Made by a program: the position numbers and the translations under genes. The notes beneath the pieces are model-generated. The model was not told where the DNA came from and ran no database searches. It saw nothing but the letters and a program-made list of their open reading frames with translations. Shown piece by piece: positions 53,365 to 61,985 of a stretch of 64,000 nt of DNA. Within the stretch, counting starts at the first letter, position 1, and the number at the start of each line of letters is the position of its first letter. The stretch is from an uncultured Spirochaetales bacterium (GTDB lineage: Bacteria; Spirochaetota; Spirochaetia; Sphaerochaetales; Sphaerochaetaceae). The stretch is taken from positions 1 through 64,000 of the forward strand of contig CASENB010000002.1 of the NCBI GenBank assembly GCA_949289305.1, read 5' to 3'.

Positions 53365-54468
53365 TTACCTCCTGACCGCATCATAGATGCTACTGGAATT
53401 ATTTGATGGCTTCACACTTCCATTCCCTTTTATCTGTTTAACGCTCTCTTCATTGCTTCTGTCAATATTCTCAAGTGTTTTTATCAGTCTCTTGACATCT
53501 TCACTTGCCGTCTTGTCATAAACTGCATTAGCAACGTTGATAGCACCCTTGATGTCGCCGCTTGAAGCTAGAGTAAGAGCTGCGTTATATCCGGAAGGCA
53601 CATGGCCAGAGTTATTGAAAACGCTGTAAAAAAGAGATGAAGCTTCTTTTATATTACCTTCCTTCACTAGTTCGTAAGCTCTATCTGCAGCCTTGTTCTC
53701 AGGCTTGTTATCCATCAGATCAATTCTCATTTTCGTCTCAAGCGGTATTAGCTGACGGGTAATCCTGCTTAGCGTAGTATCGACCATCGTTTTGAAAGAC
53801 GAAAGAGGATAGTTTGGGAGGTATATCGGGGAAGAAAGTGTGAAGTGATCCTCGTCTTCAACTACAAACGATCTGGTTGCCACGATCTGTTCGCTTCTTG
53901 CATCAATTACCGTATAGCTTAATTTCAGAGAATATGAAGCATCATAGTAGAACACAACCCTCTCAGTCTCATGTTCCTTTCCTTTATCATCTGTATAAGT
54001 GTCCCTGTACTCTCTTGCATAGATGTACTCGTTGACGCTCATCATGTCTATCTTAGGAATTATTACGGCATCAACACCACGTTCTAAAAGATTGTCCCTT
54101 GTCGATAGCCCATATTTAGACAAATCTAGTATCGAGTCTGTCACCTCAGGTTCAAGGACCGTAAAATACCCAGATGCTTTAAGGCTTTCATATATGCGAT
54201 CTGTCGCATAGGATGCAACCTCATCTTTCAATCCTACAGTGTATGTCGATCTGATATACGGATATCCAAATCGCGCTATATCCCAATACCCTCTTATATA
54301 CCTGTCTGGAGTTATGAAACCAGAGTAAGGAACGGTTGAGGCAAGTGCGATATTCCTGTAATTTCCCATATCTATTTCGCTTGGAACCATATAAGATACA
54401 GAAACCGAAGTCTGGCAAGAAGTGAAAACAACCAATGCGAAAACAAACACAAATAATATTTTTTTCAT
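53365..54468 (-). CDS. Lipoprotein with CsgG-like N-terminal half and TPR-like tail
   Basis: 367 residues. Lipobox FTSC (Cys about 18) predicts a lipid anchor. The core (about 35-230) has the pattern seen in CsgG-like surface lipoproteins (NIALAS, then LKASGYFTVLEP and VDAVIIPKID), and the region 255-330 (AYELVKEGNIKEASSLFYSVF, plus AALTLASSGDIKGAINVA) looks like two TPR units. This is a weak structural guess, not a family match. Overlaps the upstream gene by four bases. Confidence 0.55.
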   Translation of the reverse strand: MKKILFVFVFALVVFTSCQTSVSVSYMVPSEIDMGNYRNIALASTVPYSGFITPDRYIRGYWDIARFGYPYIRSTYTVGLKDEVASYATDRIYESLKASGYFTVLEPEVTDSILDLSKYGLSTRDNLLERGVDAVIIPKIDMMSVNEYIYAREYRDTYTDDKGKEHETERVVFYYDASYSLKLSYTVIDARSEQIVATRSFVVEDEDHFTLSSPIYLPNYPLSSFKTMVDTTLSRITRQLIPLETKMRIDLMDNKPENKAADRAYELVKEGNIKEASSLFYSVFNNSGHVPSGYNAALTLASSGDIKGAINVANAVYDKTASEDVKRLIKTLENIDRSNEESVKQIKGNGSVKPSNNSSSIYDAVRR

Positions 54469-55265
54469 AGCGATCCCCTGCTTATTACTTTTGTTATCCT
54501 CAATGCATGAAGAATAGCGTCTTTTGCACCATCCTTCTGATTCATATAGTAAAAAGGGAGGCCGAAAAACAGTCTCATCTGGCCATCGCCGAAATTATCA
54601 GAGAAAGTAAGAACGGCCCTGCATTTATCCTTGTCTATTTTTCTTATATCGTCTGAAAGCTCCAAATGCATATTGAGCTTCTCAGCAATTTTCATAACAG
54701 AATCATATGCGATATCGCTTCTTTTTTCTTTTATCAGCACAAACGGCTCTCCTTGATTGAAAAATGGATTGTTCGTAATGCTGTCAACGTTTATAAGCGT
54801 ATCAATAAGGCTCTCCCTTGTGATTTCAAGAGATCTAGGATATGGGAATATCATGAGACCGTCTTCAGAAAGAACCAAAGGCATAAGGACGTTCGGAAGA
54901 GCCTCCATTACCAGTTTCGAATAGTATTTCTCATGATCTCCTAGCGTTAAATATGATACGCAGGATGAATTATCCATAATGTGCGTTGCAATTTCAAATC
55001 CGTTTTTCTCGCTTTTGTCCAAATTATAAAAAATAAATCTTTCTTTTCTATTTTTTGATTCAAGTAAATCATTAAAATTATCAACGAATGATGAAAAAGG
55101 GAGCGCAATGCCGGTCTTTTTCGCAATACTCCTCGCCTTCTCAAGAGAACCGATGTAAACTATCTCACCTTTATCCTCCTTCAAAAGGTTTAAAAGAGTA
55201 TTCATCACTTCAAGTACGACGCCTTCTTCCTCCTTCAAGACTCTAAGAACCAGATATTCTTTCAT
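54465..55265 (-). CDS. Hypothetical protein
   Basis: About 266 residues from the ATG at 55265 (MKEYLVLRVL). An upstream in-frame GTG at 55283 lies before the -10 box, so it cannot be on the same transcript. No domain is recognised and no signal peptide is seen; the protein is rich in alternating hydrophobic strands. First gene of the three-gene unit with the CsgG-like lipoprotein, so possibly regulatory or envelope-related. Confidence 0.55.
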   Translation of the reverse strand: MKEYLVLRVLKEEEGVVLEVMNTLLNLLKEDKGEIVYIGSLEKARSIAKKTGIALPFSSFVDNFNDLLESKNRKERFIFYNLDKSEKNGFEIATHIMDNSSCVSYLTLGDHEKYYSKLVMEALPNVLMPLVLSEDGLMIFPYPRSLEITRESLIDTLINVDSITNNPFFNQGEPFVLIKEKRSDIAYDSVMKIAEKLNMHLELSDDIRKIDKDKCRAVLTFSDNFGDGQMRLFFGLPFYYMNQKDGAKDAILHALRITKVISRGSL

Positions 55266-55271
55266 AAGACT

Positions 55272-55314
55272 ATAGTAACACAATCTTTGTTTTTCTCAAT
55301 CAAATGACTATACT
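55272..55314. promoter_or_regulatory. Overlapping divergent leaderless promoters
   Basis: Minus: -35 TTGAGA (55299-55294), 16-nt spacer, -10 TACTAT (55277-55272), six bases before ATG 55265. Plus: -35 TTGTTT (55287-55292), 16-nt spacer, -10 TATACT (55309-55314), six bases before ATG 55321. The two promoters interleave, so polymerase can occupy only one at a time. Confidence 0.6.
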
Positions 55315-55320
55315 AAAATC

Positions 55321-55482
55321 ATGGCTTTATATATAGATGATCTCATCGAAGACGAAAATGATGACGAAGAAATCGAAAACGGAAACTATTTCGTAGACCT
55401 AAAAGCGTTAGTTGATAATATGGATGATGTGGAAAACATACTCCCTGATGAGAGCGATGAAGAAGCCGATATCGGTCTTTAA
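55321..55482 (+). CDS. Very acidic small protein (53 aa)
   Basis: 53 codons, below common length cut-offs. Roughly 40 percent Asp and Glu (IDDLIEDENDDEEIENG and later DESDEEADI) with no Lys-rich part and no membrane segment. A good promoter lies exactly six bases before the ATG. Such proteins can be DNA mimics, metal buffers or chaperone-like, but no homologue is known to me. It is divergent from the hypothetical gene at 54465 and upstream of an ABC importer. Confidence 0.5.
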   Translation: MALYIDDLIEDENDDEEIENGNYFVDLKALVDNMDDVENILPDESDEEADIGL

Positions 55483-55509
55483 AAGAAATTTTCGAATAAA
55501 AAATGTATA

Positions 55510-55530
55510 AATATGCAGTATCTGCATATT
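55510..55530. promoter_or_regulatory. Operator-like dyad before the ABC importer
   Basis: Perfect inverted repeat AATATGCAG-TAT-CTGCATATT that touches the -35 of the next promoter. This is the usual position for a repressor site. No regulator gene is adjacent. Confidence 0.55.
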
Positions 55531-55557
55531 GAAGTCCACTCCTCTTTAAGTTATGAT
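55529..55557 (+). promoter_or_regulatory. Promoter of the ABC importer operon
   Basis: -35 TTGAAG (55529-55534), 17-nt spacer, -10 TATGAT (55552-55557). The transcript would carry AAAGGAGG before the ATG at 55586, which rules out the upstream ATG at 55553 that lies inside the -10. Confidence 0.6.
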
Positions 55558-55585
55558 TTCCACAACACACTTAAAGGAGGCGAAG

Positions 55586-56584
55586 ATGAAAAAACTTATT
55601 TCTCTTACCTTAATTGCTCTGCTAAGCTTTTGCCTGTTTGCACAAGGAGGAGCTGAAAGCAGCGGAGATCAGGATTCTTATTTAATCGGAGTTTCAAAAC
55701 TTATGAGCCATGCGGCTCTTGATGCCGTTGAAGAGGGTATGCAGGACTATCTAGCGACTACTGATTTAAACGTACGCTTTGACTTTCAAAACGCAAATGG
55801 CGATATCTCTACAAGCGCAACCATCGCACAATTGTTTAAGGACGAAGGTGTTGATGTAGCAGTCGGAATCGCAACACCTACGGCACAGGCGCTTGCAAAC
55901 ATATTTACAGATGTTCCTATTGTATTTGCAGCAGTTACAGATCCAGTTGACGCAGGACTTGTCCCGACAGTCGAGCCAAATGATACGAACATATGCGGAG
56001 TTTCAGACCTCTCCCCTGTCGAAAGCCAGATCAAGCTTTTAATGGATGTTACAGGAGCAAAGACGATTGGAAACATCTATGCCTCTGGAGAAGCAAACGG
56101 AGTTGCATTAAGAAATATGGCTGAAGCTGCCGTTGAAAAGCTCGGAGGAACATTTGTAGATGCGGCAATTACGAATTCATCAGAAGTAATGATGGCTGCA
56201 CAGTCAATCATCGACAGAGTTGATGCTATTTACATCGCAACAGACAATGCTGTAATTTCAGCGCTCGCTGCAGTGGATCAAGTATGTTCAACTGCTGGAA
56301 AACCGCTATTCTCATCAGATCCAAGCGGAGTTGAAGGTTTGGACTGCCTGATTGCCTGGGGCTTTGACTACTACTCTATAGGAGTTGAGACAGGAAAGGC
56401 AATCGAGAGGATTTTAAAGGGAGAAGAGGCAGGAAGCCTTGGAACGATCATGCTAACAGATCCAGCAGACTTCGAACTATGGTTCAATCTTGATACTGCG
56501 GAAAAGCTTGGGCTAGAGATTCCACAGCAATATCTTGATATGGCAGCCGTAATCATTCAAGACGGTGAACAAATTCTTCAATAA
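55586..56584 (+). CDS. ABC transporter substrate-binding protein (TrpX-like family)
   Basis: About 332 residues from ATG 55586 with AAAGGAGG. Signal peptide MKKLISLTLIALLSFCLFAQGG; the Cys at about 16 may be an acylation site. The fold is the PF04392-type periplasmic binding protein: ATPTAQALANIF (about 94), VFAAVTDPVDAGLV (about 112), IYIATDNAVISA (about 213) and SDPSGVEGL. Family members bind amino acids or other small ligands (some Trp or Tyr). Ligand here unknown. Confidence 0.82.
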   Translation: MKKLISLTLIALLSFCLFAQGGAESSGDQDSYLIGVSKLMSHAALDAVEEGMQDYLATTDLNVRFDFQNANGDISTSATIAQLFKDEGVDVAVGIATPTAQALANIFTDVPIVFAAVTDPVDAGLVPTVEPNDTNICGVSDLSPVESQIKLLMDVTGAKTIGNIYASGEANGVALRNMAEAAVEKLGGTFVDAAITNSSEVMMAAQSIIDRVDAIYIATDNAVISALAAVDQVCSTAGKPLFSSDPSGVEGLDCLIAWGFDYYSIGVETGKAIERILKGEEAGSLGTIMLTDPADFELWFNLDTAEKLGLEIPQQYLDMAAVIIQDGEQILQ

Positions 56585-56604
56585 CGATCATTTTACTCTT
56601 GATA

Positions 56605-56634
56605 TAGGCCACCGAAATGTGGCCTATTATTTTT
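56605..56634 (+). terminator. Attenuating terminator between binding protein and permease
   Basis: TAGGCCAC/GTGGCCTA hairpin with a 6-nt loop followed by TTATTTTT. It should end most transcripts after the binding-protein gene, as at mglB. Confidence 0.75.
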
Positions 56635-56650
56635 AAATGAGGTTTACTAC

Positions 56651-57589
56651 ATGATAGAAGGTATATTCGTAGAAGGCTTGATCTTCTCAATAATGGTGTT
56701 AGGAATCCTGATAAGCTACAGGATACTCGATCTTGCCGATCTAACATGCGACGGATCATACGCAACAGGCGCAGCCGTTGCAACAATGTGCATCGTAAAT
56801 GGGCTTGGAATAACTGTCGGACTTACGCTTTCCTTTTTAGTAGGAATTTTATGCGGTATGGTAACGTCTTTAATCCATACGAAACTGAAAATTCCAGGAC
56901 TCCTTGCATCTATTTTGACTATGACAATGCTCTACTCCATCAACTTAAGAATATTAGGCAACAGAGCGAACGTTCCTATTCAAAGAACCACAGAGACTCT
57001 TTATAGATTGTTTCCTGAGGCTTTTCCTTTTCTTTCCTCTGCAATAGCATCATTAACAGGCACTTTGATTTTCGTCCTCGTCATAAAAATTTTGATGGAT
57101 TTATTCTTCAGAACAGATTTAGGACTTGCAATCGGCGCACTTGGAGGAAATGAACAGGTTGTAGTAAGCCAGGGGATGAGCCCTTCCCTTCTTAAATTAA
57201 TTGGCCTTGGCGTTTCAAACGGCTTAATAGCACTCTCCGGCGGACTTCTTGCACAGTACCAGGGATTTGCTGATGCAAACCTTGGACAAGGCATGGCAGT
57301 CCAGGGTCTTGCGGCGATCATGCTTGGAGAATTCTTATTCTCGTCAAATAAGATCTCGCTGATAACGCTCAGAGCAATCTTCGGAGCGCTAATTTACAAG
57401 GCTCTGATGTTCTTCGGAAGAAGATACGGATATCTAATTGGCATCACACCGAATGATTTCAAGCTCTTAACAGGCGTTCTTGTCATAATATCACTTGCAA
57501 TAGCAAAGACAAGAAATGCTGCAAGCTCCTCAAGCGCAAAGAAGAAAGCAATAATGAGGACACAGCAGAAGGAGAAGGAAAATGCTTAA
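56651..57589 (+). CDS. ABC transporter permease (TrpY-like family)
   Basis: 312 residues with about eight to nine membrane helices. Family landmarks are LADLTCDGSYATGAAVAT (about 28-45), IPGLLASILTMTMLYSINL (about 84) and GVSNGLIALSGGLLAQYQGFADANLGQGM (begins about 191). The cytoplasmic tail is basic. It is the membrane channel of the importer. It overlaps the ATPase gene by eight bases. Confidence 0.85.
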   Translation: MIEGIFVEGLIFSIMVLGILISYRILDLADLTCDGSYATGAAVATMCIVNGLGITVGLTLSFLVGILCGMVTSLIHTKLKIPGLLASILTMTMLYSINLRILGNRANVPIQRTTETLYRLFPEAFPFLSSAIASLTGTLIFVLVIKILMDLFFRTDLGLAIGALGGNEQVVVSQGMSPSLLKLIGLGVSNGLIALSGGLLAQYQGFADANLGQGMAVQGLAAIMLGEFLFSSNKISLITLRAIFGALIYKALMFFGRRYGYLIGITPNDFKLLTGVLVIISLAIAKTRNAASSSSAKKKAIMRTQQKEKENA

Positions 57590-58370
57590 GATAGAACATG
57601 TTACAAAGGTGTTTTTTCCTGGAACTGTAAATGAAAAGGTCGCCTTGGAGGATATAAACCTCACAGTAAATGAAGGGGATGTTCTTTGCGTCATAGGCTC
57701 TAACGGATCAGGAAAGTCGACGCTCTTCAATATGATTGCGGGCACATTCCCGGTCACAAGCGGAACAATTAAGCTGAAAGACAAGGATATAACGCACCAG
57801 ATGGAGTATAAAAGGGCGTTTGAGATCGGAAGAATATTCCAAGATCCTACGAAAGGAACAAGCGGGAACATGTCCATACAGGACAATCTTATCTTGGCAT
57901 ATAAAAAAGGAATGCGAGGGCTGAGATTCTCACTCACGCCTGAAAAGAAGGATTTCTTTAGAGAGCTTCTCAAACCCATCCACCTTCAGGATAGGCTTGA
58001 AGATAACGTAGGACTCCTTTCAGGAGGACAGAGACAGGCTCTGACGCTATTAATGGTGACACTATCGCATCCTTCTCTTATTCTTTTAGACGAACATACG
58101 GCGGCACTAGATCCTATGAACGCAACAACCGTAATGGATCTTACAAAGGAGCATATTGAAAGGGATCATCTTACGGCAATGATGGTAACGCACAACATGC
58201 AGTTCGCAATAGATTACGGCAACCGGCTTATAATGATGGACGAAGGGCATATAATATTCGACATCAAAGGTGAAGACAAGAAGAAGCTGACAGTCCCTAC
58301 CCTAATAGAGATGTTCAGAGATGTGAGAAAGAAAGAATACGCAACAGATGAAACTCTACTGACCACATAA
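57582..58370 (+). CDS. ABC transporter ATPase
   Basis: 262 residues. Walker A GSNGSGKSTLF (about 39-49), signature LLSGGQRQALTLLMVTL (about 145), Walker B LILLDEHTAALDP (about 167) with the usual D-E-H-T-A variant of this family. It energises the permease encoded just upstream. Ends before a terminator. Confidence 0.88.
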   Translation: MLKIEHVTKVFFPGTVNEKVALEDINLTVNEGDVLCVIGSNGSGKSTLFNMIAGTFPVTSGTIKLKDKDITHQMEYKRAFEIGRIFQDPTKGTSGNMSIQDNLILAYKKGMRGLRFSLTPEKKDFFRELLKPIHLQDRLEDNVGLLSGGQRQALTLLMVTLSHPSLILLDEHTAALDPMNATTVMDLTKEHIERDHLTAMMVTHNMQFAIDYGNRLIMMDEGHIIFDIKGEDKKKLTVPTLIEMFRDVRKKEYATDETLLTT

Positions 58371-58391
58371 AACAACTCAAAAAAGAACCTT

Positions 58392-58427
58392 CACCCATTT
58401 AGAGCAATTCTAGATGGGTGATTTTTT
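58392..58427 (+). terminator. Terminator of the ABC importer operon
   Basis: CACCCAT/ATGGGTG hairpin (58392-58420) followed by ATTTTTT. Confidence 0.7.
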
Positions 58428-58430
58428 CAG

Positions 58431-58463
58431 AAAAAGAAATCCCCTCAGATACGACCTGAGGGG
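58431..58463 (-). terminator. Terminator of the envelope-protein operon (minus)
   Basis: Minus strand: CCCCTCAG/CTGAGGGG hairpin (58463-58441) followed by ATTTCTTTTT. Serves the gene ending at 58484. Confidence 0.7.
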
Positions 58464-58483
58464 GAGAATCTATTTAAAGGGAA

Positions 58484-59761
58484 TTATCTATCGAATCCGA
58501 TATTAAACCTGATTGTAAAAGCATCAAGACCGTAATCTCCTGCCCTTTCTCCAAACTCCTGCCAGTAATATGCCATGTCAAGCTTAATAGCCCATAAGTC
58601 TATTCCAGCACCTACTGTCCAGTAACCGCTGTTGATGCCACCTCTGACATCTAAGAAACTAAGCAGCCTGACTTCGGCTCCAAGCCTTAGATGCTCGATG
58701 AACTCTCTTCCGTCTAATTCATCTGCGCTAAACAGCCCTACAACGTCTACTATATCTGCAGCAATTGTCGGCGAGAAGAATGCATTCTCCCACTTCCAGC
58801 CAAATCCGATATCTAGTCTTGGATCCATTTTGTATGTGAAGTCAGTTTCAAAAATAGATGTGAAAACATCGCCGAAATTCGTATCCTCATAGAGATTCGA
58901 AATTCCATCGAATGTATGCATCCTAACGCCTACCGAACTATTTAACAGATTACGGCCCACAGCACCGATGGAGAATCCGAAAGGAAGATTGAGATTAAGC
59001 CCGATGTTCAGAGGAACATAATATCCAATAGCAAGTGGCGTGCTGTCTAGAATAGCAGACATCGGATCATTTGCCTCAGAAGAGAACATGTCTAAAAACG
59101 TTTGCGCTCCGATTAACTCCGTATAGCCAATTATGCTTAATCCGCTTGCAAGTCCAACATCCAATGAAAGATTTGAAGTGAAATTAAAGCGGATTGCAAT
59201 GTTTGCAAGGATATTCACATTAAGCTCATCGAACAACTGTGAATCAAGACCGCCTGATGCATAGCTGAATGTATGGAGCGTGTCTTTCACATGTACGCCG
59301 AGTGCAAATCCTCCACCGCCAAGAGTAATTCCAGCCTCTACCTCTGCAAGCTTTCCCCTTCCCGTCTTAATCGTAGAAAGGAAATCGCCAAGAGGCCCTG
59401 CGATATCTGCCATGTCTCCACTGTTGATTGAAGACATGATATCATCAAAAATACTGCTTCCATTCTCATTCTTCTTAACAAGATCGTATGGATGGTATAG
59501 CGTAACCTGTGCATAAGGAAGAGATATCAGCGTCTTTTTTGCAAGGAGGGCCGGGTTCATATAAAAGCTGTCGCTTCTTCCGCCTACTGCAATTCCAGCT
59601 CCTCCCATGCCAAGGCTTCTAGCACTCTTTGGATAAGAGCCATCAAGAAGTGCGGCATAGCCGTTATCAAGCGTTGGAGTTAATCCGTATTGATCCTCAG
59701 CAAAAACAAAAGAGCCTGTTAAAAGTAATATTGAAACAAGAATTAATAATATTTTTTTCAT
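58484..59761 (-). CDS. FadL/PorV-like outer-membrane protein
   Basis: 425 residues. Signal peptide to about residue 21, then a plug-like SLGMGGAGIAV (about 49-59) and YMNPALLAKK (about 67), features of the FadL/PorV-type beta-barrel family that includes UPF0164 proteins of treponemes. The rest alternates short polar turns and amphipathic strands and ends in an aromatic-rich strand (FTIRFNIGF), typical for barrel insertion. Likely an outer-membrane channel for hydrophobic substrates. It follows a lipoprotein gene by 16 bases. Confidence 0.75.
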   Translation of the reverse strand: MKKILLILVSILLLTGSFVFAEDQYGLTPTLDNGYAALLDGSYPKSARSLGMGGAGIAVGGRSDSFYMNPALLAKKTLISLPYAQVTLYHPYDLVKKNENGSSIFDDIMSSINSGDMADIAGPLGDFLSTIKTGRGKLAEVEAGITLGGGGFALGVHVKDTLHTFSYASGGLDSQLFDELNVNILANIAIRFNFTSNLSLDVGLASGLSIIGYTELIGAQTFLDMFSSEANDPMSAILDSTPLAIGYYVPLNIGLNLNLPFGFSIGAVGRNLLNSSVGVRMHTFDGISNLYEDTNFGDVFTSIFETDFTYKMDPRLDIGFGWKWENAFFSPTIAADIVDVVGLFSADELDGREFIEHLRLGAEVRLLSFLDVRGGINSGYWTVGAGIDLWAIKLDMAYYWQEFGERAGDYGLDAFTIRFNIGFDR

Positions 59762-59777
59762 AGCGCCTTTTCCCCCT

Positions 59778-61277
59778 TTAGTTCTGATTTGAATTTAACC
59801 AGTCAAGCGCATCTTGCAACATGCCATTGATATCAAAATCTCCAATGCCATCTATGCTTACATAGCCAAGCATAAACTGGAGCGTCCTTATGCAAGAAAC
59901 AGTAGATGCATTCCTTTCTTCGTTCTGAAGGAAGTCTTTAAATACAGCCTCAACCTCTGCGTTTTTGTTTTCACCAAATGCATCAGCAATCTTTAGAATT
60001 AATGCCTCATATTTCTCTGGAATAATAAACTTTATTACCTCATCTGAAGTCTCTCTTAGGAGCCATTCATTTTTATCTTCAAAATCAGTTAATACAGTCC
60101 AGATATCCTTAGGAAAATCTTCAGCATTCAATCCTAATCGTCCAAGCCAATTAGAACTGGTATCCGTTAATAATAATGTATAATATCGGTCAGCTTCAGA
60201 TAAAACAGATGCAATTACATACTTCATCAGACCATCATATGTTGCAAATCTAGAAAAATTAGAAGACCTTAATTCATTACCTGATGAACTAGCAAGATTT
60301 GCATATGCCTCATAAGCACTCTTATGAAGGCTCAAAGTCGTCATTGAATAATCCGTATTACTGCCTAGCACTGTTTTAACAGATGCGTAAACGGACCTGA
60401 TTGTCGCAGCGTAATCAGTCAAATCATAACTTTCTATTCTATCAATTACGCTGTTTGTACTCTGCCTTTCATTTAAAATCATGATAGAACGGGATGACGT
60501 ATCTCCTTCATTCCTGCTCATAGAACCTGTAATGCTTGAAATAAGCTCTCCAAGATCTAATGAGAACTGGCTAGCAGAGCTAAGGGATGTCGTAATGGTT
60601 GCAAGCGTATTTGCCTCGCTAATTAAAACTGAAATGTTATCTGTATTAACTTCTCCTTCAGTGTTTACACATTTTGCAGCTTCTGTTGCAAAGTTTTCAA
60701 TGAGCTGTAATGTAACAACATCTCCCTTTGAAACTTCACCATCGTTTGAAATATTAGTTAAGCTTTCGCTCAAGCTGTCAATCGCGTCTCTTACAGCATT
60801 CATTGCGGGATCATCTGAATCCGCAGGAATTGAACCACTAATAGTTTCAAGAACTGCATTCATAACAGTAGCAGTACCCTGAGCCGCAGTCTTTACAGGG
60901 CCTGTTACAGGCTGCTTCATCTCACTGACTAAAACATTTGTACTTTGCTCATTTCTAAGAGCCTTGTTAATACTGTCTACAGTATCCTTTTCAATTTGAG
61001 GCAAGAGGGATTCAACTTTACTTAAATTGCCACTAACAGTTATTTCTTTACCATCAAGTACAATTTTACTTTCTTCTTTATTTATTCTGTCGTCTTCATC
61101 TGCAGATTTAACTTGATCATCAGAAACAGTAGCTTTATTTGCCGCTTCCTGAGCGCCTTTTGTATCTGTTCCTGCAATGTTCTGACCCATTTTCCCCATG
61201 AAATCTATTGCGCCGTCACAGCTTGTAAATGCCAATAGCATGAATACCGTTAAAATCAACATTAATACTTTCTTCAT
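59778..61277 (-). CDS. Large lipoprotein, unknown function
   Basis: 499 residues. Lipobox AFTSC (Cys about 20). The mature protein is rich in Ser, Asn, Asp and helical heptads, with no domain I can name. It has its own promoter with a GGGAG Shine-Dalgarno and is probably co-expressed with the outer-membrane protein downstream, so the two may work together at the envelope. Confidence 0.65.
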   Translation of the reverse strand: MKKVLMLILTVFMLLAFTSCDGAIDFMGKMGQNIAGTDTKGAQEAANKATVSDDQVKSADEDDRINKEESKIVLDGKEITVSGNLSKVESLLPQIEKDTVDSINKALRNEQSTNVLVSEMKQPVTGPVKTAAQGTATVMNAVLETISGSIPADSDDPAMNAVRDAIDSLSESLTNISNDGEVSKGDVVTLQLIENFATEAAKCVNTEGEVNTDNISVLISEANTLATITTSLSSASQFSLDLGELISSITGSMSRNEGDTSSRSIMILNERQSTNSVIDRIESYDLTDYAATIRSVYASVKTVLGSNTDYSMTTLSLHKSAYEAYANLASSSGNELRSSNFSRFATYDGLMKYVIASVLSEADRYYTLLLTDTSSNWLGRLGLNAEDFPKDIWTVLTDFEDKNEWLLRETSDEVIKFIIPEKYEALILKIADAFGENKNAEVEAVFKDFLQNEERNASTVSCIRTLQFMLGYVSIDGIGDFDINGMLQDALDWLNSNQN

Positions 61278-61309
61278 TGATATACTCCCGGACTCAAAAT
61301 TCCCTTTTA

Positions 61310-61337
61310 TGTATAAACGAATATGCCTAATTGTAAA
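61310..61337 (-). promoter_or_regulatory. Promoter of the lipoprotein/outer-membrane protein operon
   Basis: Minus strand: -35 TTTACA (61337-61332), 16-nt spacer, -10 TATACA (61315-61310), with GGGAG before the ATG. Confidence 0.55.
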
Positions 61338-61433
61338 TCAAAAAACAATCGCTATCCATTGAAATGTTAAAGAATTATTAGTTTATGCACAAGTTCTTTT
61401 TATAGCAAAAATTAAAAAACATATTGCAAATTC

Positions 61434-61480
61434 TATAGACTTCATCAGGAATTACGATCAATACTACTTTGGCACTGCTA
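61434..61480 (+). repeat. Direct repeat A, copy 1 (5' flank of small locus 1)
   Basis: 47 bp identical to 61855-61901. Each copy lies at the same place, just upstream of a small peptide gene, and ends in GGCACTGCTA. Its last bases pair with the 3' flank of the same unit. The start (TATAGAC) may be a -10 region, but no good -35 is seen. Confidence 0.85.
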
Positions 61481-61567
61481 TATTCGGTAATAGGTGGTTG
61501 TTTAGCTTCATGTCATATTCGACATGGAGGCCTTGCCTCCAAATCTTAAGCAAAAGGAGGTTTACCT

Positions 61568-61669
61568 ATGGATAATTACGAAGTCTTAAATGTTGTAATT
61601 AGTATTATAGGTTTGGTAATCTCAGCAATAGCTGTCGGAATTACCATAGGGAAAAACAATCGCCACTAA
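61568..61669 (+). CDS. Small hydrophobic peptide 1, candidate type I toxin (33 aa)
   Basis: 33 codons with a perfect AAGGAGG Shine-Dalgarno seven bases upstream. Residues 5-28 form one uncharged membrane helix (VLNVVISIIGLVISAIAVG), followed by a basic end (GKNNRH), the layout of Fst/TxpA/Ldr-type toxins. The leader holds two hairpins (CATGTC/GACATG and GGAGGC/GCCTCC), and CCTCC at 61536-61540 can pair with the Shine-Dalgarno at 61556-61560, so the full-length mRNA may be untranslatable. The last codons lie in the antisense terminator stem. It could instead be a small membrane protein of other function. Confidence 0.6.
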   Translation: MDNYEVLNVVISIIGLVISAIAVGITIGKNNRH

Positions 61670-61747
61670 GTAAGCCCCTTGAGTGGCGATAGTCATTGAT
61701 TATCAAATCTTGAAGCTGGCAGCCGTCTATCGGCAGTGCTTCTTCAT
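61651..61747 (-). ncRNA. Candidate antisense RNA 1 (antitoxin)
   Basis: Predicted from its promoter at 61754-61782 and an intrinsic terminator (ATCGCCACT/AGTGGCGAT, then TGTTTTT) whose stem spans 61690-61659. The RNA of about 97 nt is complementary to the last codons and 3' untranslated part of the peptide 1 mRNA. Its 5' end folds into a hairpin (AAGC...GCTT) built from the sequence GCACTGC, also present in the peptide mRNA leader. Confidence 0.6.
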
Positions 61748-61784
61748 ATATTTATAATAGATCATACCCTTTTTGTCGTCAATA
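61733..61784 (+). repeat. Repeat B, copy 1 (3' flank, carries antisense promoter)
   Basis: 52 bp, matching 62159-62210 at 47 positions. It holds the antisense promoter. Confidence 0.8.
61754..61782 (-). promoter_or_regulatory. Antisense promoter 1
   Basis: Minus strand: -35 TTGACG (61782-61777), 17-nt spacer, -10 TATTAT (61759-61754). Strong match, expected start near 61747. Confidence 0.7.
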
Positions 61785-61854
61785 ATTCGTAATTTATACT
61801 TATTCTTTAATACTACGAAATATAAAGCTGAAACAAGAATTTTTAGTACAACCA

Positions 61855-61901
61855 TATAGACTTCATCAGGAATTACGATCAATACTACTTTGGCACTGCT
61901 A
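61855..61901 (+). repeat. Direct repeat A, copy 2 (5' flank of small locus 2)
   Basis: Identical to copy 1 over 47 bp. GCACTGCTAG at its end pairs perfectly over 10 bases with CTAGCAGTGC at 62156-62165, so the 5' and 3' ends of mRNA 2 can zip together. Confidence 0.85.
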
Positions 61902-61985
61902 GTAAGCGGCAGGCGGTCAGCTTCCAGTCGTAAAACACTGGAGCCTGTATAGGCTTCATGGATTCTTAATCTATAAGGAGCTTAT

